Positions 1 to 13,184 of a stretch of 64,000 bases of DNA are shown here, in pieces (positions within the stretch are counted from its first letter, which is position 1; the number at the start of each line of letters is the position of its first letter). Under the pieces are notes generated by a model. That model was not told the origin of the DNA. It was given only the letters and a program-made list of their open reading frames with translations, and did not search any database. Origin of the DNA: Acestrorhynchus altus (taxonomy: Eukaryota > Chordata > Actinopteri > Characiformes > Acestrorhynchidae). The DNA lies in NCBI GenBank assembly GCA_034509495.1, contig CM067504.1, positions 37,691,424 to 37,755,423 on the forward strand. The letters run 5' to 3'. The position numbers and the translations under genes are program-made.

Positions 1-939
1 CAGCATATAATCAGCTGCCAGATATGCCTCGTGAAAATGTGGGCAAATCTACCAAATTCAAATGAGCTGATTGTACCGACAGAAGTATTAAAACTTCTAC
101 ACAAATATTATATGTGATGAGATGGTTTATCAGGCGTAGCTGGCAAAGTATTTTCACGCTTTTAAGTGAAAAAGGGAGGAAAGAAGTTTAAACAAGCAAG
201 CATGTGGTCAGTATGACGTGCAGGTTTACATTGATTAACCCTGGTGTTGCTGTATTTCAGCAGTGTTGTAGAGACACTCTCTTGCTGGGGGAAGCAGGTT
301 ATTCCAGCTGTGCAAACCACAGACCAGCCAGTGCAAAATGGTCGATAAATGTTTAAGGCATCACATAATCACCCAAAAATGGCTGTTTGCAGACATTGTT
401 TTACAGACTGGTCAAAAGGGGGTACAGTTTTTCATATTGTTTAAGTCAAATACATCTTAAGTATTTTACATCATAGTACATACATAGTCATATATAGTAT
501 AGATAATTGTTTTTGCAATTGATAAAATCAAATAAAGGCTTTTTAATTTATGCGACGTTGAGGAATGTGGCAAAATTAATAAAAGCTGTGGGAAAACTGT
601 GTTCTGTATTCAACCTTTGGACAAATGTTATGTTTGGTATCAGTGTCGGCCAAAAATGCATCCCTAGATATATTGATATGATAAGTTCCTAATAGGGGTC
701 AGGTCAGGGCTGTAGCACCAAATCTTTGATCCTGGTACAGTTGTTGGCCCACGGTCCCCGTTTCCATCCATGTGGGGTTCCGTTTGGTCCATTAGGATGA
801 GCCTCTGTTAGGTCAGGGCCCCCCCTTTCCCTTGCCCCTGCACATAGTACTCATATAGGAGACCTGACATTAAGTGTGAGACATGCTCCGATTTTCAAAA
901 TCGTGTCCTGTGTACCAGGCTTAAGCTTGTCTACCAGCT
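1..939. other. No gene seen; single-copy-looking DNA
   Basis: No convincing coding frame, RNA gene or clear repeat is visible. The first 700 bases are AT-rich. Bases 700-880 are locally GC-richer, with runs of C and a TGGGGTTCCG-type segment, but no open frame matches a family I recognise. A 61-residue open frame at 507-692 has no recognisable domain and lies in AT-rich sequence, so I treat it as chance. Confidence 0.5.
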
Positions 940-1612
940 TAACTACCACATGTTGATTTCCCTCTGCACTCCGGTGGTTGAACTTACTCTGGATTTACAC
1001 ACTGGACTTAATCTTTTCTACTGGCTTACATATCACCTCTGGTACTGGATCTTCAGTCGGTGTGTCTGATCACAAACTTAGTGAGGCTTAGACTTTTAGC
1101 TTCAATACGTTTGGAAACACACTGCTAATGTTTCGATTACCCTGCACTGTAAGACGATATCTATATCTTTTTCACAATTTTACGGCTATTGATCCTGACA
1201 TTTCCTCTGCTCTTCTTCTTCATTCTCAGCTCAAATCTGTCTCACGGCTCTCCTGCCCTGGTGATATTCTCTCTGTCTATGAAAAACACTTTATCTGACA
1301 TACTCGATCAGGCTGCCTCTCTAATAACCAGAATGGTTCCCTCTGATCGCTCCTCTCCCTCCTGAGCTCCATGTTTTAAAACTGCTGGACTGCTGGACTG
1401 CAGCTTGAGTGCCTCTTATCAAAAAGCTTACTCAGACCATATGCTGTACAGCTCTAAGTATAGAGCTGCTTTAAATACTGCTTGTTCACTGTATTTCTCT
1501 TCTCTCATCAATATTACCCGACATCTTAAACCCTATTCTCTCCTAATAATAACCTTCTTTCTCTTTATAATGCATTTATTAGCCACTTCAGAGACAATAT
1601 ATCCAATGCAAA
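940..1612 (+). mobile_element. LINE ORF2 remnant: endonuclease C-terminus and linker
   Basis: This is a decayed piece of a non-LTR retrotransposon. Bases near 1040-1075 can be read as LVLDLQSV then SDHKL; SDH is the catalytic motif near the end of apurinic-type (APE) LINE endonucleases. About 350 bases on, an open frame (1405-1806) reads YRAALNTACSLYFSSLI, resembling the linker between endonuclease and reverse transcriptase in fish L2/CR1-like LINEs. Several stops and frame changes separate the two parts, and no reverse transcriptase follows because a Tc1-derived element begins at about 1613. SDHKL and the linker are seen; the L2/CR1 assignment is recalled family knowledge and the clade is unresolved. 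It is non-functional. Confidence 0.6.
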
Positions 1613-2205
1613 CTATATGGACAAAAGTTTTGGGGCACCTACATATGACACCTTCACCTGCTTTTATGACATCTCCTGTGGAATCTGTAGCTATTAAGAT
1701 GGACTTCCTTTGCAGCTCTAACAGCTTCCACTCTTCTAGGAAATGGGACGTTTTTGCTTATTCATCCAGAAGAGTATTTGTGAGGTCAGACACTGATGTT
1801 GGATGAGAGGGCCTTTTTAGTTCATCTCAAACTCACACCCACTAAATCCACACCAAACTTGCCAATGCCAGAGCAGGTCTGGAACCCTGCCACTTCACAT
1901 GGTCTGACAATTTGTGACTGAGCCCCACAAACCTTTCCACATTTCAATAATCCCACTCACAGTTGACTGTGGAATATATAGGAATGGAAAAATTTCAAGA
2001 ACTGACTTTTTGCAATGGTGGCATCCTATCACAGTCCCACTCTGGAAGTCAGTGAGCTCTTTAGAAGGACCAAATCATTTCCTGATTTTTGTAAAGGCAC
2101 ACTGCACGACTTGGTGGTTGGTTTTATATGCTTGTATAAATATGCAATATAACTGAATGAAACACCTGAGTTCAATGATTAAGAGATCTGTTCCAATATT
2201 TATTA
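1613..2205 (+). mobile_element. Tc1/mariner-derived non-autonomous element
   Basis: The segment opens with CTATATGGACAAAAGTTTTG, close to the terminal sequence of a very common fish Tc1-derived miniature element (typically ATATGGACAAAAGTATTGGG). Later landmarks of that family also appear in order: GTGAGGTCAGACACTGATGT near 1780, TTCATCTCAAACTCA near 1820, GGTGGCATCCTATCACAGT near 2018, and ACACCTGAGTTCAATGATTA near 2163. The 3' terminal repeat is poorly preserved (GTTCCAATATTTATTAG). There is no transposase, so any movement would have needed enzyme from elsewhere. It abuts the LINE fragment to the left. Open frames at 1405-1806 and 1914-2156 partly cross it and are not genes. Confidence 0.7.
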
Positions 2206-3325
2206 GAATAGTAGCTTCAGCTCGTCTGTTATAACACTGTCTCATTGTTCTCTTCCTCAGCCTGAACTAATCTCTGAATTTACTGCCAATCCCTCTATCC
2301 TGCTCCTACAGACTGTGGCCCTTCCCTTTTTGTTATTTACATGCTGCCACCTTTGGAATATAGTTGATATAGTATTTTGGGAAATACCCGCTCCTTTACA
2401 CTTCCAAAACGTTGTCTAATCTGAGCATGAAACATTTCTCCAGAAGGCTTTTTTTTATATATATGTTTTGTCAGCTGAGCTTAAACATGTTGTTTATGGA
2501 ACATATGGCTTCTTTCTGGGATAGCAGACCCTCTGCCCATGGCAGTGTTAAACCGGAGCCACTGTAGACAGTGACACTGGTGTTCCAACATCTTCTTGTT
2601 CATGACAGACATGGCATGGTCATTCTTGGGATGTCTTTGACCATCCAAACCAGTGTGCACCATATGTCTGTGCAAACACACCAAACCATTCTGTAAGAAC
2701 AGAGTGCAGAGCCAACTTTCAGACGAGCTTTGGATTCAGCATTTTAGAACGTCTTTGAAAACGTATGTGGCGTGGTCGTGCCGTTTGTAGGGCCAGTCGC
2801 CAAACAACTGATATGAGCCATTTTATTTGCATCAACATTTATGCAAAACACTTTCCATCACATTTCGGCTTTAGGGATATATACTTCCGTCACATCGTAG
2901 CTTATAAACCCACTACTTTTGGGGGCAGATCCTTTAGGTGCAAGATTTTGTTTTATTCTGGTGTTATATATGTAGTATCATGCCCACACCCGCCCCGCCC
3001 CCCCCTTTTGCTCCTCCTTCGCTCCAGATTAAAGCTTTCAGCTTCTCTCCTTTCGCTCATCCATCTTCTCTTAATGCTTCCCATGTTGTTTTCTTTATTC
3101 TAATAAAGGCTTTAGAAAAAAGAAATACTGCATTTTATTTTGCTATATCACCCACCCCTAATGCCAGCTTTACATTTGTTTGCAGAACCCCTTCAGAAAG
3201 GGGGTGCCAGGCTGTCAGGGACTTACTCATTTTCTTAGTCATTTTCAGTGATGATTCATGCTTTTGTCTTGGTGGAGACAACCATTCGATCCATGTGTAG
3301 AGACACTGTGCTCAGCACCAAGATC
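2206..3325. other. No gene seen
   Basis: Mixed AT-rich sequence. A C-rich patch lies at about 2985-3006 (CCGCCCCGCCCCCCCC). Open frames at 2481-2684 (minus), 2765-3103 and 2938-3300 have no recognisable domain. The overlapping plus-strand pair at 2765-3300 is open mainly because of the C-rich and T-rich tract. Part of 2480-2700 has a transposon-like feel (an aligned minus-strand frame), but I could not assign it. Confidence 0.45.
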
Positions 3326-3575
3326 AACGCTTTGTTGCCACGCATCACATGTCCTGAAGGCCTGTAGTCATAGTGTAGGGTGTATGCCAGATCACCCTTG
3401 CTCTACGTTACAGGCACTTTGACAGCCCAACGTTACCTTAATGAGGTCCTGCAGCGCACACTCCGGGGCACAATTCCAACAGGACAATGCTTGAACACTG
3501 CTGCCAACTCAAGAGCTCACCATAAAGGCTATTTGAAGCACTATCATTATATTTTGCCTATCGCAATATCTTAGA
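3326..3575 (+). mobile_element. Tc1-like transposase fragment (central catalytic region)
   Basis: The frame at 3380-3574 reads YARSPLLYVTGTLTAQRYLN then EVLQ, matching the Tc1/mariner transposase stretch after the conserved VMVWGA motif. In the next frame GAQFQQDNA is readable near 3470, corresponding to the FQQDNARPHTA motif that carries the second catalytic aspartate. The two motifs are in different frames and a stop follows QDNA, so the copy is dead. Neither N- nor C-terminal parts nor terminal repeats are recognisable. It appears to be the same subfamily as the better copy at 56330-56885. Confidence 0.75.
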
Positions 3576-4562
3576 TTCGGGGCAATAGCTCCGGAAGCCC
3601 AGGCCAGGTGACACCACTGGTTTTCAGTATCAACACCATATTGTCCTGAACCGGGTGTTGCATTTGTTTTACTTTAGTTGCCAATAGGTTTTTACTACTG
3701 GGTTCATTTGTATGTTAATTTGTGGGCACAAACATAATCAAGTATCGAGACTGTCACATAACAGCTTTGGGGTTTGGGAACTGCCTAGTTTACCAGCTCT
3801 GTTTTGGTTACGACTGATACCATTGTAAACTTGCCTCAAACCACGCTGAGCAGTAAAAATAATGTACTCTAGACAAGATGTATGTTTATCTGACTCTATA
3901 TGACACACTGTTATCTATAAACAGAGATTCAGACATCACGCTGGCTGCTCTTAAGTCAAACTGCACTTTTGTGGGAATGTAATTTGTACGACTTAGCAGC
4001 TGAGGCTGATTTGTTAGATTTCCAATATTCTTATTGCCTCCATGGAGGATGTTCTGATCTCCAGCAAGTCCTGCTGATATTCTGGATGCCGCACTTTTAG
4101 ATCAGTGCAGGCAGCTAACTGTAATATCCCAGCCCAAAGCATCCACACGCTAAAGCTTCTAACACACTGACAGACAGCTTCTCCAGCCTAAAGCAGCTCT
4201 ACCAGCCTACCAGATTAACAGCTATAATGGAAATCACTAATTTTAGCTAAAAAAGAGGGATCTTTGAGGGTAGTCTGCTTTTTTAGCAGACTCTCTCTTT
4301 CTTCCGTCCGTGCAAATTTCTCTCTGACACTAAGCCCCCCCAGCTGTGAGATCAGTGCTGTGTTAAATCTGACGGACCTCACAGACCACAGAATGCAGCA
4401 CATAATCGCTACAGCCGTCATATTTGCATCCACAGATGCTGCAGTCAGTAATAATTTAAAGCTCAATTTCAGCCTTCCAGCAGAAGAGCAGTCTGAGCTT
4501 CATCGGAGCAGATACTGAAGAGAGAATACAGCACAGCGTTACTGATCTGAGCCCTTTAACTA
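3576..4562. other. No gene seen; unique-looking sequence
   Basis: No repeat or coding region is identifiable. Overlapping open frames on both strands at 4215-4518 (83 and 84 residues) have no domain, signal peptide or membrane pattern, so I regard them as chance. Confidence 0.45.
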
Positions 4563-5066
4563 CCTTCAAACAGGTTTAACCCCTTAATCACTGATGGATA
4601 AATTTAATTTTAACAAGGTTTACAGGTTAACAGGTTTAACCTCTTAAATTCTAATGACCAGGTTTAACCTCTTAAATTCTAATGACCAGGTTTAAACACG
4701 TAAATTCTAATGAACAGATTTAACTCTATTGATCATTAGGTATAAATAGCATATTAAACTTGAATTTACTCATACAGTTAACTTTTAAATACGTTTAACA
4801 GTTTAACTTAAAGCAGTTTTAAGCTTTAACCTCTTAATGAACAGGCTCCACACTTTATCGGAATCTTTATTAAATCTAATCAAAAGTTTCTACCACTTAT
4901 ACACAGATAAACATGTTATTTTTTATAATTATTAAAATTATATCATTACTAAACCCTCAATACCAGGTTTAACTCTTTAAATTCTAAATAAACATGTTTA
5001 AACCATTAAACTTTAATGTACAAATTAAATAATTGAGATCCTAATGATCAGGTTTAAACTCTTAAA
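4563..5066. repeat. Degenerate AT-rich minisatellite (about 28-bp unit)
   Basis: A block built on AGGTTTAACCTCTTAAATTC followed by TAATGACC is repeated imperfectly. The clearest units are at 4627-4710, and diverged relatives extend to about 5060 (CAGGTTTAACTCTTTAAATT near 4963, AGGTTTAAACTCTTAAA near 5050). Unit length and sequence drift strongly in the middle. No coding potential. Confidence 0.7.
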
Positions 5067-5861
5067 CAACAAAAGGTTGAGCACGACTAAAGACAAAAGG
5101 GTCGTAAGACACAAGTTGGGGGTGTAATCAAAGGGTAAGGCTAAAGAAACATATGCAAATATAAATGTACTAAAGAGCCATACAGAGGAAACAAGGCCAG
5201 CTAAGAGAAAGTGGCCGGCAGCATTAAGATTAATATTTGAATATTAAGCCTGAAGTGGCAACATTAAGATCAAGGACTGGGCCTTTAGGGAACTGTTTTA
5301 TGTATAAAGTTCATTTAAAATGTTTATTTATTCAACTATCTATATTTTAATGTTGGTAATGAAGGTTTTGTTTATGTCCAAATTACTTTAACCCGTAACT
5401 ATTCAAGTTAATTAATTTATTGAATCAAACAAAAGAGGGGGTGAGGAGACATGGAGGTGATATAAATGCTCAGCAGTGAATAATTCAATACAGTGTAATA
5501 CATTCGTACAGGTCAAGGTCATGTCATGTGGTCCATGCATTTAGATCATTTTCAGCTCAAGTCATGATTGAAAATTTCTTTTTTTTTAATAAACTATAGT
5601 TGTTTTATTAACTGGCCTGGTAGTTGTTTTGTTGTGTGTTGGCTAAAGGAGTTCAAAATGAATTCAGACAGTCTGATAAAACTGTCCAATTTCAGTATTT
5701 CTGGAAAACGTGGCCTTGTTATGTGTCGGCTGGAAACACACATCAATTTTGTGAACCTCTCATTCCTTCTGAAGGGCAAAGCAAAGCCCACTGCTGCAGA
5801 AATTGCAGTTTTCAAAAGACGGGCCACATTTTCAGCCCCATTTATAACATGTTTCCAACAA

Positions 5862-5865
<4 letters not shown>
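5067..5865. other. No gene seen
   Basis: AT-rich sequence. Overlapping open frames at 5568-5936, 5594-5827 (minus) and 5624-6001 run into the AG microsatellite and have no recognisable domains. Nothing else is supportable. Confidence 0.45.

Positions 5866-5922
<57 letters not shown>
5866..5922. repeat. (AG)n microsatellite
   Basis: Near-perfect AG dinucleotide array preceded by a short ACACAC run. It is a homopurine tract with mirror symmetry, the kind that can form triplex DNA. Confidence 0.98.
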
Positions 5923-6111
5923 AAGCAGTGCATTAAGGTGCTTCAGGAATTATTATTATATTACTGACTGCAAAACCCTGACGTTTTGTTTTTTCATGTG
6001 AGTGAGTCTGTCTGAGATAGAGCTCCATCTTTAGCTTTCATTTGAGAATAAAAGAGGCATCATTTTTAATGAATATTTTTCAGTATTTTAATTATTTTTC
6101 AATTATATTTC

Positions 6112-6521
<410 letters not shown>

Positions 6522-8021
6522 GTCTACATTTATGTGTCTGTCTCCTGTAAATGCTTATCATTTCTTTTGGCAAATAAAAGTATGTCAAACTATGAAGATG
6601 GTGATTTTTCTCATTGACAAGACACTGGAATAACAAACATGGGGTGGGGGATGTATGCTGTGGGGTGAGTCTCGAGGGGACAAGTGTGATCTCACAATGA
6701 GAATACAACACATTTGGAAAAGAGTGAGAAATTGCATTGGAGAACAGATCTACTGAAACATTAAGTTTGTAATCCGTTGCATCCAGAGTAGCACTCAGAG
6801 AAGCTAATTGATATACAAGTAAATAAGACATCTCATTTTCCTCCTTTACTAGGACTGTCCTGTGTAAACAGAGAAATACTCCCATTTAAATAAGCTTGTG
6901 GAACATAAGACAGCCGTGATGCTCCAACGTACACATTATCAGTTAAGAAGATAGTAAATATTTCAGATAAGGTGTTACAGTTTATTATCAGTATCACTGA
7001 TTGTGTTCAGATATCTGCTATGTGCTTTGCATATAATAATAAAGAGAAGTGCCGCCTCATCTCTAAATAGCCTCACAACGGGCATAAGCATATAGTTGTT
7101 GCATGCAGAAATGGCTTAATGTAGTCAAAGAACAAGAAAACATTAGGTGTTTATTTTCCCATATGGTCATAAAAATTTAATTAATTTAGTAATTAAAAAC
7201 AAAACTGCAGGTGTCTCACAAATTTTAGAGTTCCTTGTATGGTAAGAACAGCCTGATTGTTTGAGACCAAAAAATAAATGTTGTTTTATAGCAATTCATC
7301 AGAGGAAGACAACAATATCTCTCAGGGTCTGGTATGATAATGTTTGGTGATGCACTGGCGTACCCACAAGATCATGGGACAGTAATATGTGAACTGATTA
7401 TGAAGTATGGAGTGGATGGGAACACCCACACCTGCATATGTAGTGAGGTGATACCTTTTGAGTGAGGTTGAAGATGGTCCAGCATGCTTATGGCAAGGCA
7501 AAATGAATTTTCAGAGTTTAAGTGCAGCATGATAGTGGGTGACATGGATCTGTGAAGTTGTGTAGCCATTAAATGTTCTTTAAATCACTGGAATTTCTCC
7601 AATTGAAACCTCAGCCCAATGCATTATCCTGGAAATGGGCTGGACACTGTCACCAGCCAATGACAGACTGTAGTGGGCAAGGTCAAGGGCATGCTTTGCA
7701 GCCCAGTGGATGAGTTCACGGCCACAGTATCGCGGGGCCAGGTGAGGTATTGTATGTAGTGTCAGGGTGTTAACAGAGACATTCTGGCGTGTCTTCTGCT
7801 CCCATATCCCATGGAAGCTGATCTAACCTATGGGAAATGCATGTGAGGCTCATGCAGAGTTGCGCCTGTTCACTGGAAGCAATTCGCACCCAGGTGCTGA
7901 TCATTGGAGCACTAGAGCAGCCACAACACTGTATCGCTATGTGTATGAATCATGTATACCTATATTTATAATATAAGTATATATACAATTAGAATTAAGA
8001 AAATACTTTGTATACCTATAT
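6522..8021. other. No gene seen
   Basis: No gene, tRNA or confident transposable element. Bases 7320-7930 are GC-richer and have a faded transposon look (AGGTCAAGGGCATGC, ATGTTTGGTGATGCACTGG), but no motif is firm enough to name. The 65-residue minus frame at 7372-7569 has no domain. Confidence 0.4.
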
Positions 8022-8022
8022 T

Positions 8023-8102
<80 letters not shown>
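8022..8102. repeat. (AT)n microsatellite
   Basis: AT dinucleotide array of about 80 bases with one internal TGTAT interruption. It is self-complementary and could extrude a cruciform. Confidence 0.97.
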
Positions 8103-8104
<2 letters not shown>

Positions 8105-9574
8105 TATGACAAATTATAAGGGTTATCTATTTAGTTAATAAAAAAGTGATTCTCTATCCTGGCCTGGGTATGGTACTCAGGATAGAACCAGGAAATTTCA
8201 CTAGTTGTGAATACCATCAGTGCTTTACTGTACATGTATATTGAGTGCCCTGAAAATAGATTAACCTAATTAGAAAACATTGACTTGGGTTCTATGGGGC
8301 TTTAAACAATTCAGATGTGACAGTGTATTGCACATAGATGAAATACGTTACAATGCATCAACTGGCCAGTGTGTTGAGACGATCAATAATCACTGTTCCA
8401 ATAACTTCACCTATTGATAGTGGTTTGCCATTTGAGCAACCAGTGCCAATAGTGTGTATTCTATTGCATTCTGTGCACAGTACCGCCGTTCATGTTCCTC
8501 TATTCTTCAAAGTCCTAGCTCTATGTTTGACTCTGTGTGAGTGGGAGAGACTGTTAATTGATGTATTTGAGCTATAGTTATGCATGGTTTATATGTTATA
8601 GGCTGGTATTTTGCATTTTCTGAATCAAAGCCATATGGTGTCTCACTCTCCATTTCCTTCTGGTTGGCTGTGTTGGAGTAAGACTGGGGGATTAAATGTT
8701 ATCATCACTCTCTAAATGTCTCTTGTTGTTCAATCCATCGGCAGGAGCAGATAAGCAAAAAGGAAATATAAAGAGAGGCTGACAAGCCAACAATTTAAAG
8801 TGTAGATGTGTGAGCACTCAGAGTGTCCCAGTGTTTCAGAGAAACAATGTTTATTACTGCAGAGAGCTAACAAGCGTACTGACCTTTATCAGGCTAGAGG
8901 AGAGAAACGGGCTCTAAAAACAGCTGTTTTGATCTTCAAGGGATCTTCCAGCTCTGTAAAAAAATACAGAGGATTTTTTCTGGAGATGATACAAATTTAT
9001 GAGCACCGTCTACCTGCATGAGGTGCACCTCCAGTTAAAACCATACTCATACAGTATCAATTAAGAAACAAATTCTTTTAATGGACACGTCATATACTGA
9101 CGAGACTGCGGCTTCCAACAGTCTTCTTCACTGTAACTTCCGAAACCACTGAGAAACTGAGAACACTGAAGCACTTCCTGACCTCACACCTAACTGTCTG
9201 GATATCGAAACAAAACACACACTGTGATTTTTGTGCCGCAGTTAACTGAAGCTATAAATTTGACAACACTAGTGTAGCACTTTCTTATGTTGACCATTTA
9301 GAAATTAGAAAGTTCAGACCAATACTGATAACTTTATTTTACATAAAATAGAGAGAAACCCGTAGACAGACCTGGTGCTTTCCACCAAGCACATTAGGTG
9401 CCCAGCAAGTATGCAAATGGAATTTCTAAAAGAGGTGGCGGTTGATGTCAAATGTGTCGGCGGAATAATTTGTTCATCTTCTAGTGTCGGGAGCATTGCA
9501 TGTATTATGGGGAGAAAATCAGCTAACAAACATAAATAAATAAGCTAAGCAGACTTCAGACCCCAGACCCAAAC
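8103..9574. other. No gene seen; unique-looking sequence
   Basis: Open frames at 8338-8577, 8806-9021 and 9314-9529 (minus) are 71-79 residues with no recognisable domain. No repeat family is identified. Possible single-copy intergenic DNA. Confidence 0.45.
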
Positions 9575-9960
9575 CATATTTGATGAATTTTCAGCAGTGA
9601 ATTCAGTTCTAAAACCTGATGCTTGTGTAGCTGAATTATCAGTGCGAGTAATTCAACGGAAAACAGTTCAGATTCACATTTCCAACTGAATTAAATCCCA
9701 GTTTAAATGTTAAAGGATCCCTCCAGTGCATGTTTACTGCTTTGTCAACATGGACATTATCAACCTGTCTCAGACATTGGTTTATAGAGGAAAATGAGAA
9801 GGGAAGGGCTCTTCGCTCTTTCTTTACTTTGCCATTTATTTGTTATTTAAGCTTAGACAGCTCTTAATTGAGATCTTTTGAAGATAATACTGATACATGA
9901 ATGGTAATAATAAACATTCAGTTCTTTATTTATTTCATTCATGATTATTATCAACAACTT
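9575..9960 (+). repeat. Unclassified dispersed repeat, family A, copy 2
   Basis: Contains TTTGATGAATTTTCAGCAG near 9580, AACTGAATTAAATCCCAGTT near 9683, and TTTATAGAGGAAAATGAGAA near 9780. It links the upstream module (shared with copies at 6.1, 12.8 and 50.3 kb) to a downstream module (shared with 46.6 kb, TTATAGAGGAAAATGAAGAG), so it is the most complete copy and shows that both modules belong to one element. Unknown class. Confidence 0.65.
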
Positions 9961-10060
9961 AATAATAACAATATCTATTTCTAATCCTATAAATGCTTTT
10001 CAAATGTGTACAGATAAAAAATCAAATTACATATTTAATTATTAAAAGACATTCCACAAC

Positions 10061-10064
<4 letters not shown>

Positions 10065-10149
<85 letters not shown>
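10065..10149. repeat. (TA)n microsatellite
   Basis: About 85 bases of TA with one TATTATA phase break near 10108. The isoleucine/tyrosine repeat in the plus-strand frame 9993-10337 is this array. Confidence 0.97.
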
Positions 10150-10151
<2 letters not shown>

Positions 10152-11795
10152 CTTTTAAAAGCTTTCACTTTGGCAGCAGAATGGCTCCAATACCTACAGA
10201 CTGAAGAACTAAAGAAAAAAAAAGAGAAATTACTTGATACTTTTAAAAGAAGATGTGCACCGATCCTCTTCCATCAGATCAATCGACATCTTTGTAATAA
10301 CCCCAACCCCTGTAAGGATCCAGCCAGGCAGTATTGATATCTATTATTCTATTTATGGCCAAGAAACCTCATTGATATCTGCATCAACAGGTATTTCTTT
10401 AAGGCTATGATACCCCCATTGCTGAAATAATACTGCTTTCAATCTTGCCAGTGTTTCCTTTTCACTTGATGCACGCAAAACTTAGAACATCCAACACAAT
10501 AATGTAGAGAATTCCAAAGATGCTCAGCGTATGGGTTATCACAAAACTCTCACTGAATGCTATTATATTCACGCAGCTCTAGGAAAGTTGTATGAGGTTT
10601 TGTGTACTTCTGCTATGAAGACGTTCTAGATGTAAATTGATTAAATAGCACAATCTTCTGCTTTGTCTGTGCTTCAGCACCTACTGATGTGTGAATGCAT
10701 GCATTCTCATAGCACTGTAAGAGACATGACTTTCAGCAGTTTGCATTCTTGAGTGTGGACTGCCAACTTTAAAGATTTTAACTTTTGAGATGATTGCTGG
10801 GAAGTTCTCCTGACATTTCATGGCTGAAAGCATTCCAGACAAAGATACTGCACAGTGAGCAGAGTAGAGTGTTCATTAGATTTTCATACTTTATAATGCT
10901 TTGCAGATGGCTGAACTGCTATGCTGCAATATGGTGTAAGTGCTTAGTGGAGAAGTGCTTTCATTCAGTTGTCTTCAACCTGAGGGGGAAGATGTCGAAG
11001 CAACCTGTTCAAGAGAATCCACTGGGCAGTGAAGGTGTTCTTGTATCATGCTTACTCATTGTTTAGATGGTGCCTTAAAGGGAAGCAGCAGTGAAATTAC
11101 GGAAAGAATAATGTGTGGTACGTGGTTGTGTTCATTTGATAGTGTATGGTCTTGACCTTAATTCAGGTAGTAGCTGGGTTGACACCACAGTTGGAGCAGG
11201 ATGGTGCAGAAACAGCATGGTCAAGGTGGTACTTAACAAGCAACATGGTAACTTCATAGCAAGGGTCTTCAATTTGCTGGCCTAACATTTTAAAGCCCCC
11301 CTCTGCAGCATCAGTAGTTTTATTCAGACAGATGGAGTACTTGACTGGATTTCTTCATACTAGCAGTACTGTACTACAGAAGCTGAACTGAAGACATGGT
11401 ATTTTAACTTGCTGAGGTGTTGTTTCAGCAAATTCAGAGATCAAAGGGCTTCAGAAAGGGAATGCTGCAAACTCTTATCCTAACAATATTCTTAGATTTG
11501 CTCATTAATTTTGAGAAATTATATTAAGAAGTTCTGCTGGTCTGTGAGGAAATATATCATACTTAAAATACCGCCTTACACTGTATTAAAAGAAAGAAAA
11601 AAAACATTATCTACACTAATATCCAAAGCTAGAATAATTAACACAAAGACATCATCTTCTCCATTATTCTTCTTCTGTCAAGAGAAGAAAAGAGCCCACA
11701 GAGGTGAAAAACAAAAAAAAATTCTTCACAATATTATTATTAAAGATAAAAATAATAAAAAAGGTAAAAGTAATCTTGATCATCTTGAAAGTGAT
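10150..11795. other. No gene seen; unique-looking sequence
   Basis: Moderate AT content with no recognisable repeat or coding domain. Open frames at 10794-11066 (90 residues) and 11511-11849 (112 residues, the last part being FIYL from a TTTA array) have no domain. Confidence 0.45.
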
Positions 11796-11797
11796 AT

Positions 11798-11840
<43 letters not shown>

Positions 11841-11843
11841 TTT
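11796..11843. repeat. (TTTA)n microsatellite
   Basis: Near-perfect TTTA tetranucleotide array. Confidence 0.97.
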
Positions 11844-12802
11844 TGTTAGTTACTTACGTATTTATTTATATTAAACTGTGGAAACCCCACCGATATCACA
11901 GCCATGTCAGACCCTAACATATATACTTATGCTGGCTCTGAGATAAGCTAGATGTTACCATGGTTATTGTGTTTTCTCACATGCATTCATATACTCAACA
12001 AAATACAACGCATTGTTGGATTGCTGTACATTTTTACTGGTTCTCTTCTGATTAGACACCGGGTCTTGGCACAAGAGGGTACAACATGTACATACACCCA
12101 GCCCACTAGCAAGCCTTTCAACAAGTAAAGTTGAGATGACAAAACACTATGGTTACTTTGGAAGAGTGTGGTGTTTCTGACCCTTGCAGAGTTGTTTTCT
12201 GAGACAATCTTTCCCAGGGTGCACATCATCGCCACAGTCCACTAGTTATTGGAAAATGGGTTGCTCCGTGAACCAGGCCTGGGGAAGCATTGCTTGGGCG
12301 AGTGCCGATCGGGCAAGTGCTTTTGGGTCATTGCTTCATATCTCGCTGCAGCAAGAGGGTGGAAACACTAAGACATGGAAATAATTACAAAAATAATGAC
12401 AGTAGTCTTGTTACAGAGCCCAACTACATCTGCTGTTTAACTGAAATTATCTGCTGGTGAGAAATGAGTCAGAATAAACAGCACAGAATTGGTGTCTGAG
12501 CTGATGACACTTGCTTTATCCTAACCTTAGTAAAATGTAACATTCTTAGAGTGTGTGCACGAGTTTTCATGCATTAATAACCTTATTAAAAGTTCCAGAA
12601 GTCTAACAGCCTGCCTGTCTTTAGCATTCTTCTGGTGCATGAAAGGATGGATTATGTGTATTTGGTGAAAGAGAGGCAGGACATTAGTCACAAGCACAAC
12701 TTCAAACCCTCACAGGAGTTTCCAGCTGTTACATTGCACAGAGAAACCTGTTGATAAAATGTTGATAAGCCATACCGCTAAAGAAGGGGTTAACTCTTAG
12801 GA
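11844..12802. other. No gene seen
   Basis: Open frames at 11987-12235 (minus) and 12184-12384 overlap on opposite strands and lack domains. Bases 12180-12360 are GC-richer than their surroundings. Nothing can be named. Confidence 0.4.
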
Positions 12803-12960
12803 CCGAGATCTGCACTTTGTGGAGAGTTGCATGCTGTTTTCTAGGCTTCATAACTCAGGATCACAGTAACCTACAGATATGATGCAGCTATCTTAACAAC
12901 CAGACATCTATGTGTGATGAATTTCCAGCAATTATTTTCAAGAAATCTACATTTCTAGCC
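12803..12960 (+). repeat. Unclassified dispersed repeat, family A, copy 3
   Basis: Reads GAGATCTGCACTTTGTGG, then CTAGGCTTCATAACTCAGG, then ATCACAGTAACCTACAG and TGTGTGATGAATTTCCAGC. Order and spacing match the copies at 6112 and 50336. Confidence 0.65.
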
Positions 12961-13126
12961 TTTCATTTGGTCCAGCATGACAGATAGATTGAAATGATGT
13001 CAAAATGTAATTAATAAGCAACAAAAATGAAGATCCTGCACAAGGCTGTAGCAGGACAGTGTCGTTATGTACATCTACATGCTTATGTACATCTTCAACC
13101 TTCACTAGGCTTCTTGTTCTTTCTCT

Positions 13127-13128
<2 letters not shown>

Positions 13129-13182
<54 letters not shown>
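13129..13182. repeat. (CA)n microsatellite
   Basis: 54-base CA array. The 162-residue minus-strand frame 12947-13435 owes its central part (a VCVC run) to it and is not a gene. Confidence 0.98.

Positions 13183-13184
<2 letters not shown>

Noticed and set aside
2938..3300. Plus-strand open frame of 120 residues
   Set aside because: Opened by a C-rich tract; a second overlapping frame (2765-3103) is equally open and neither shows a domain.
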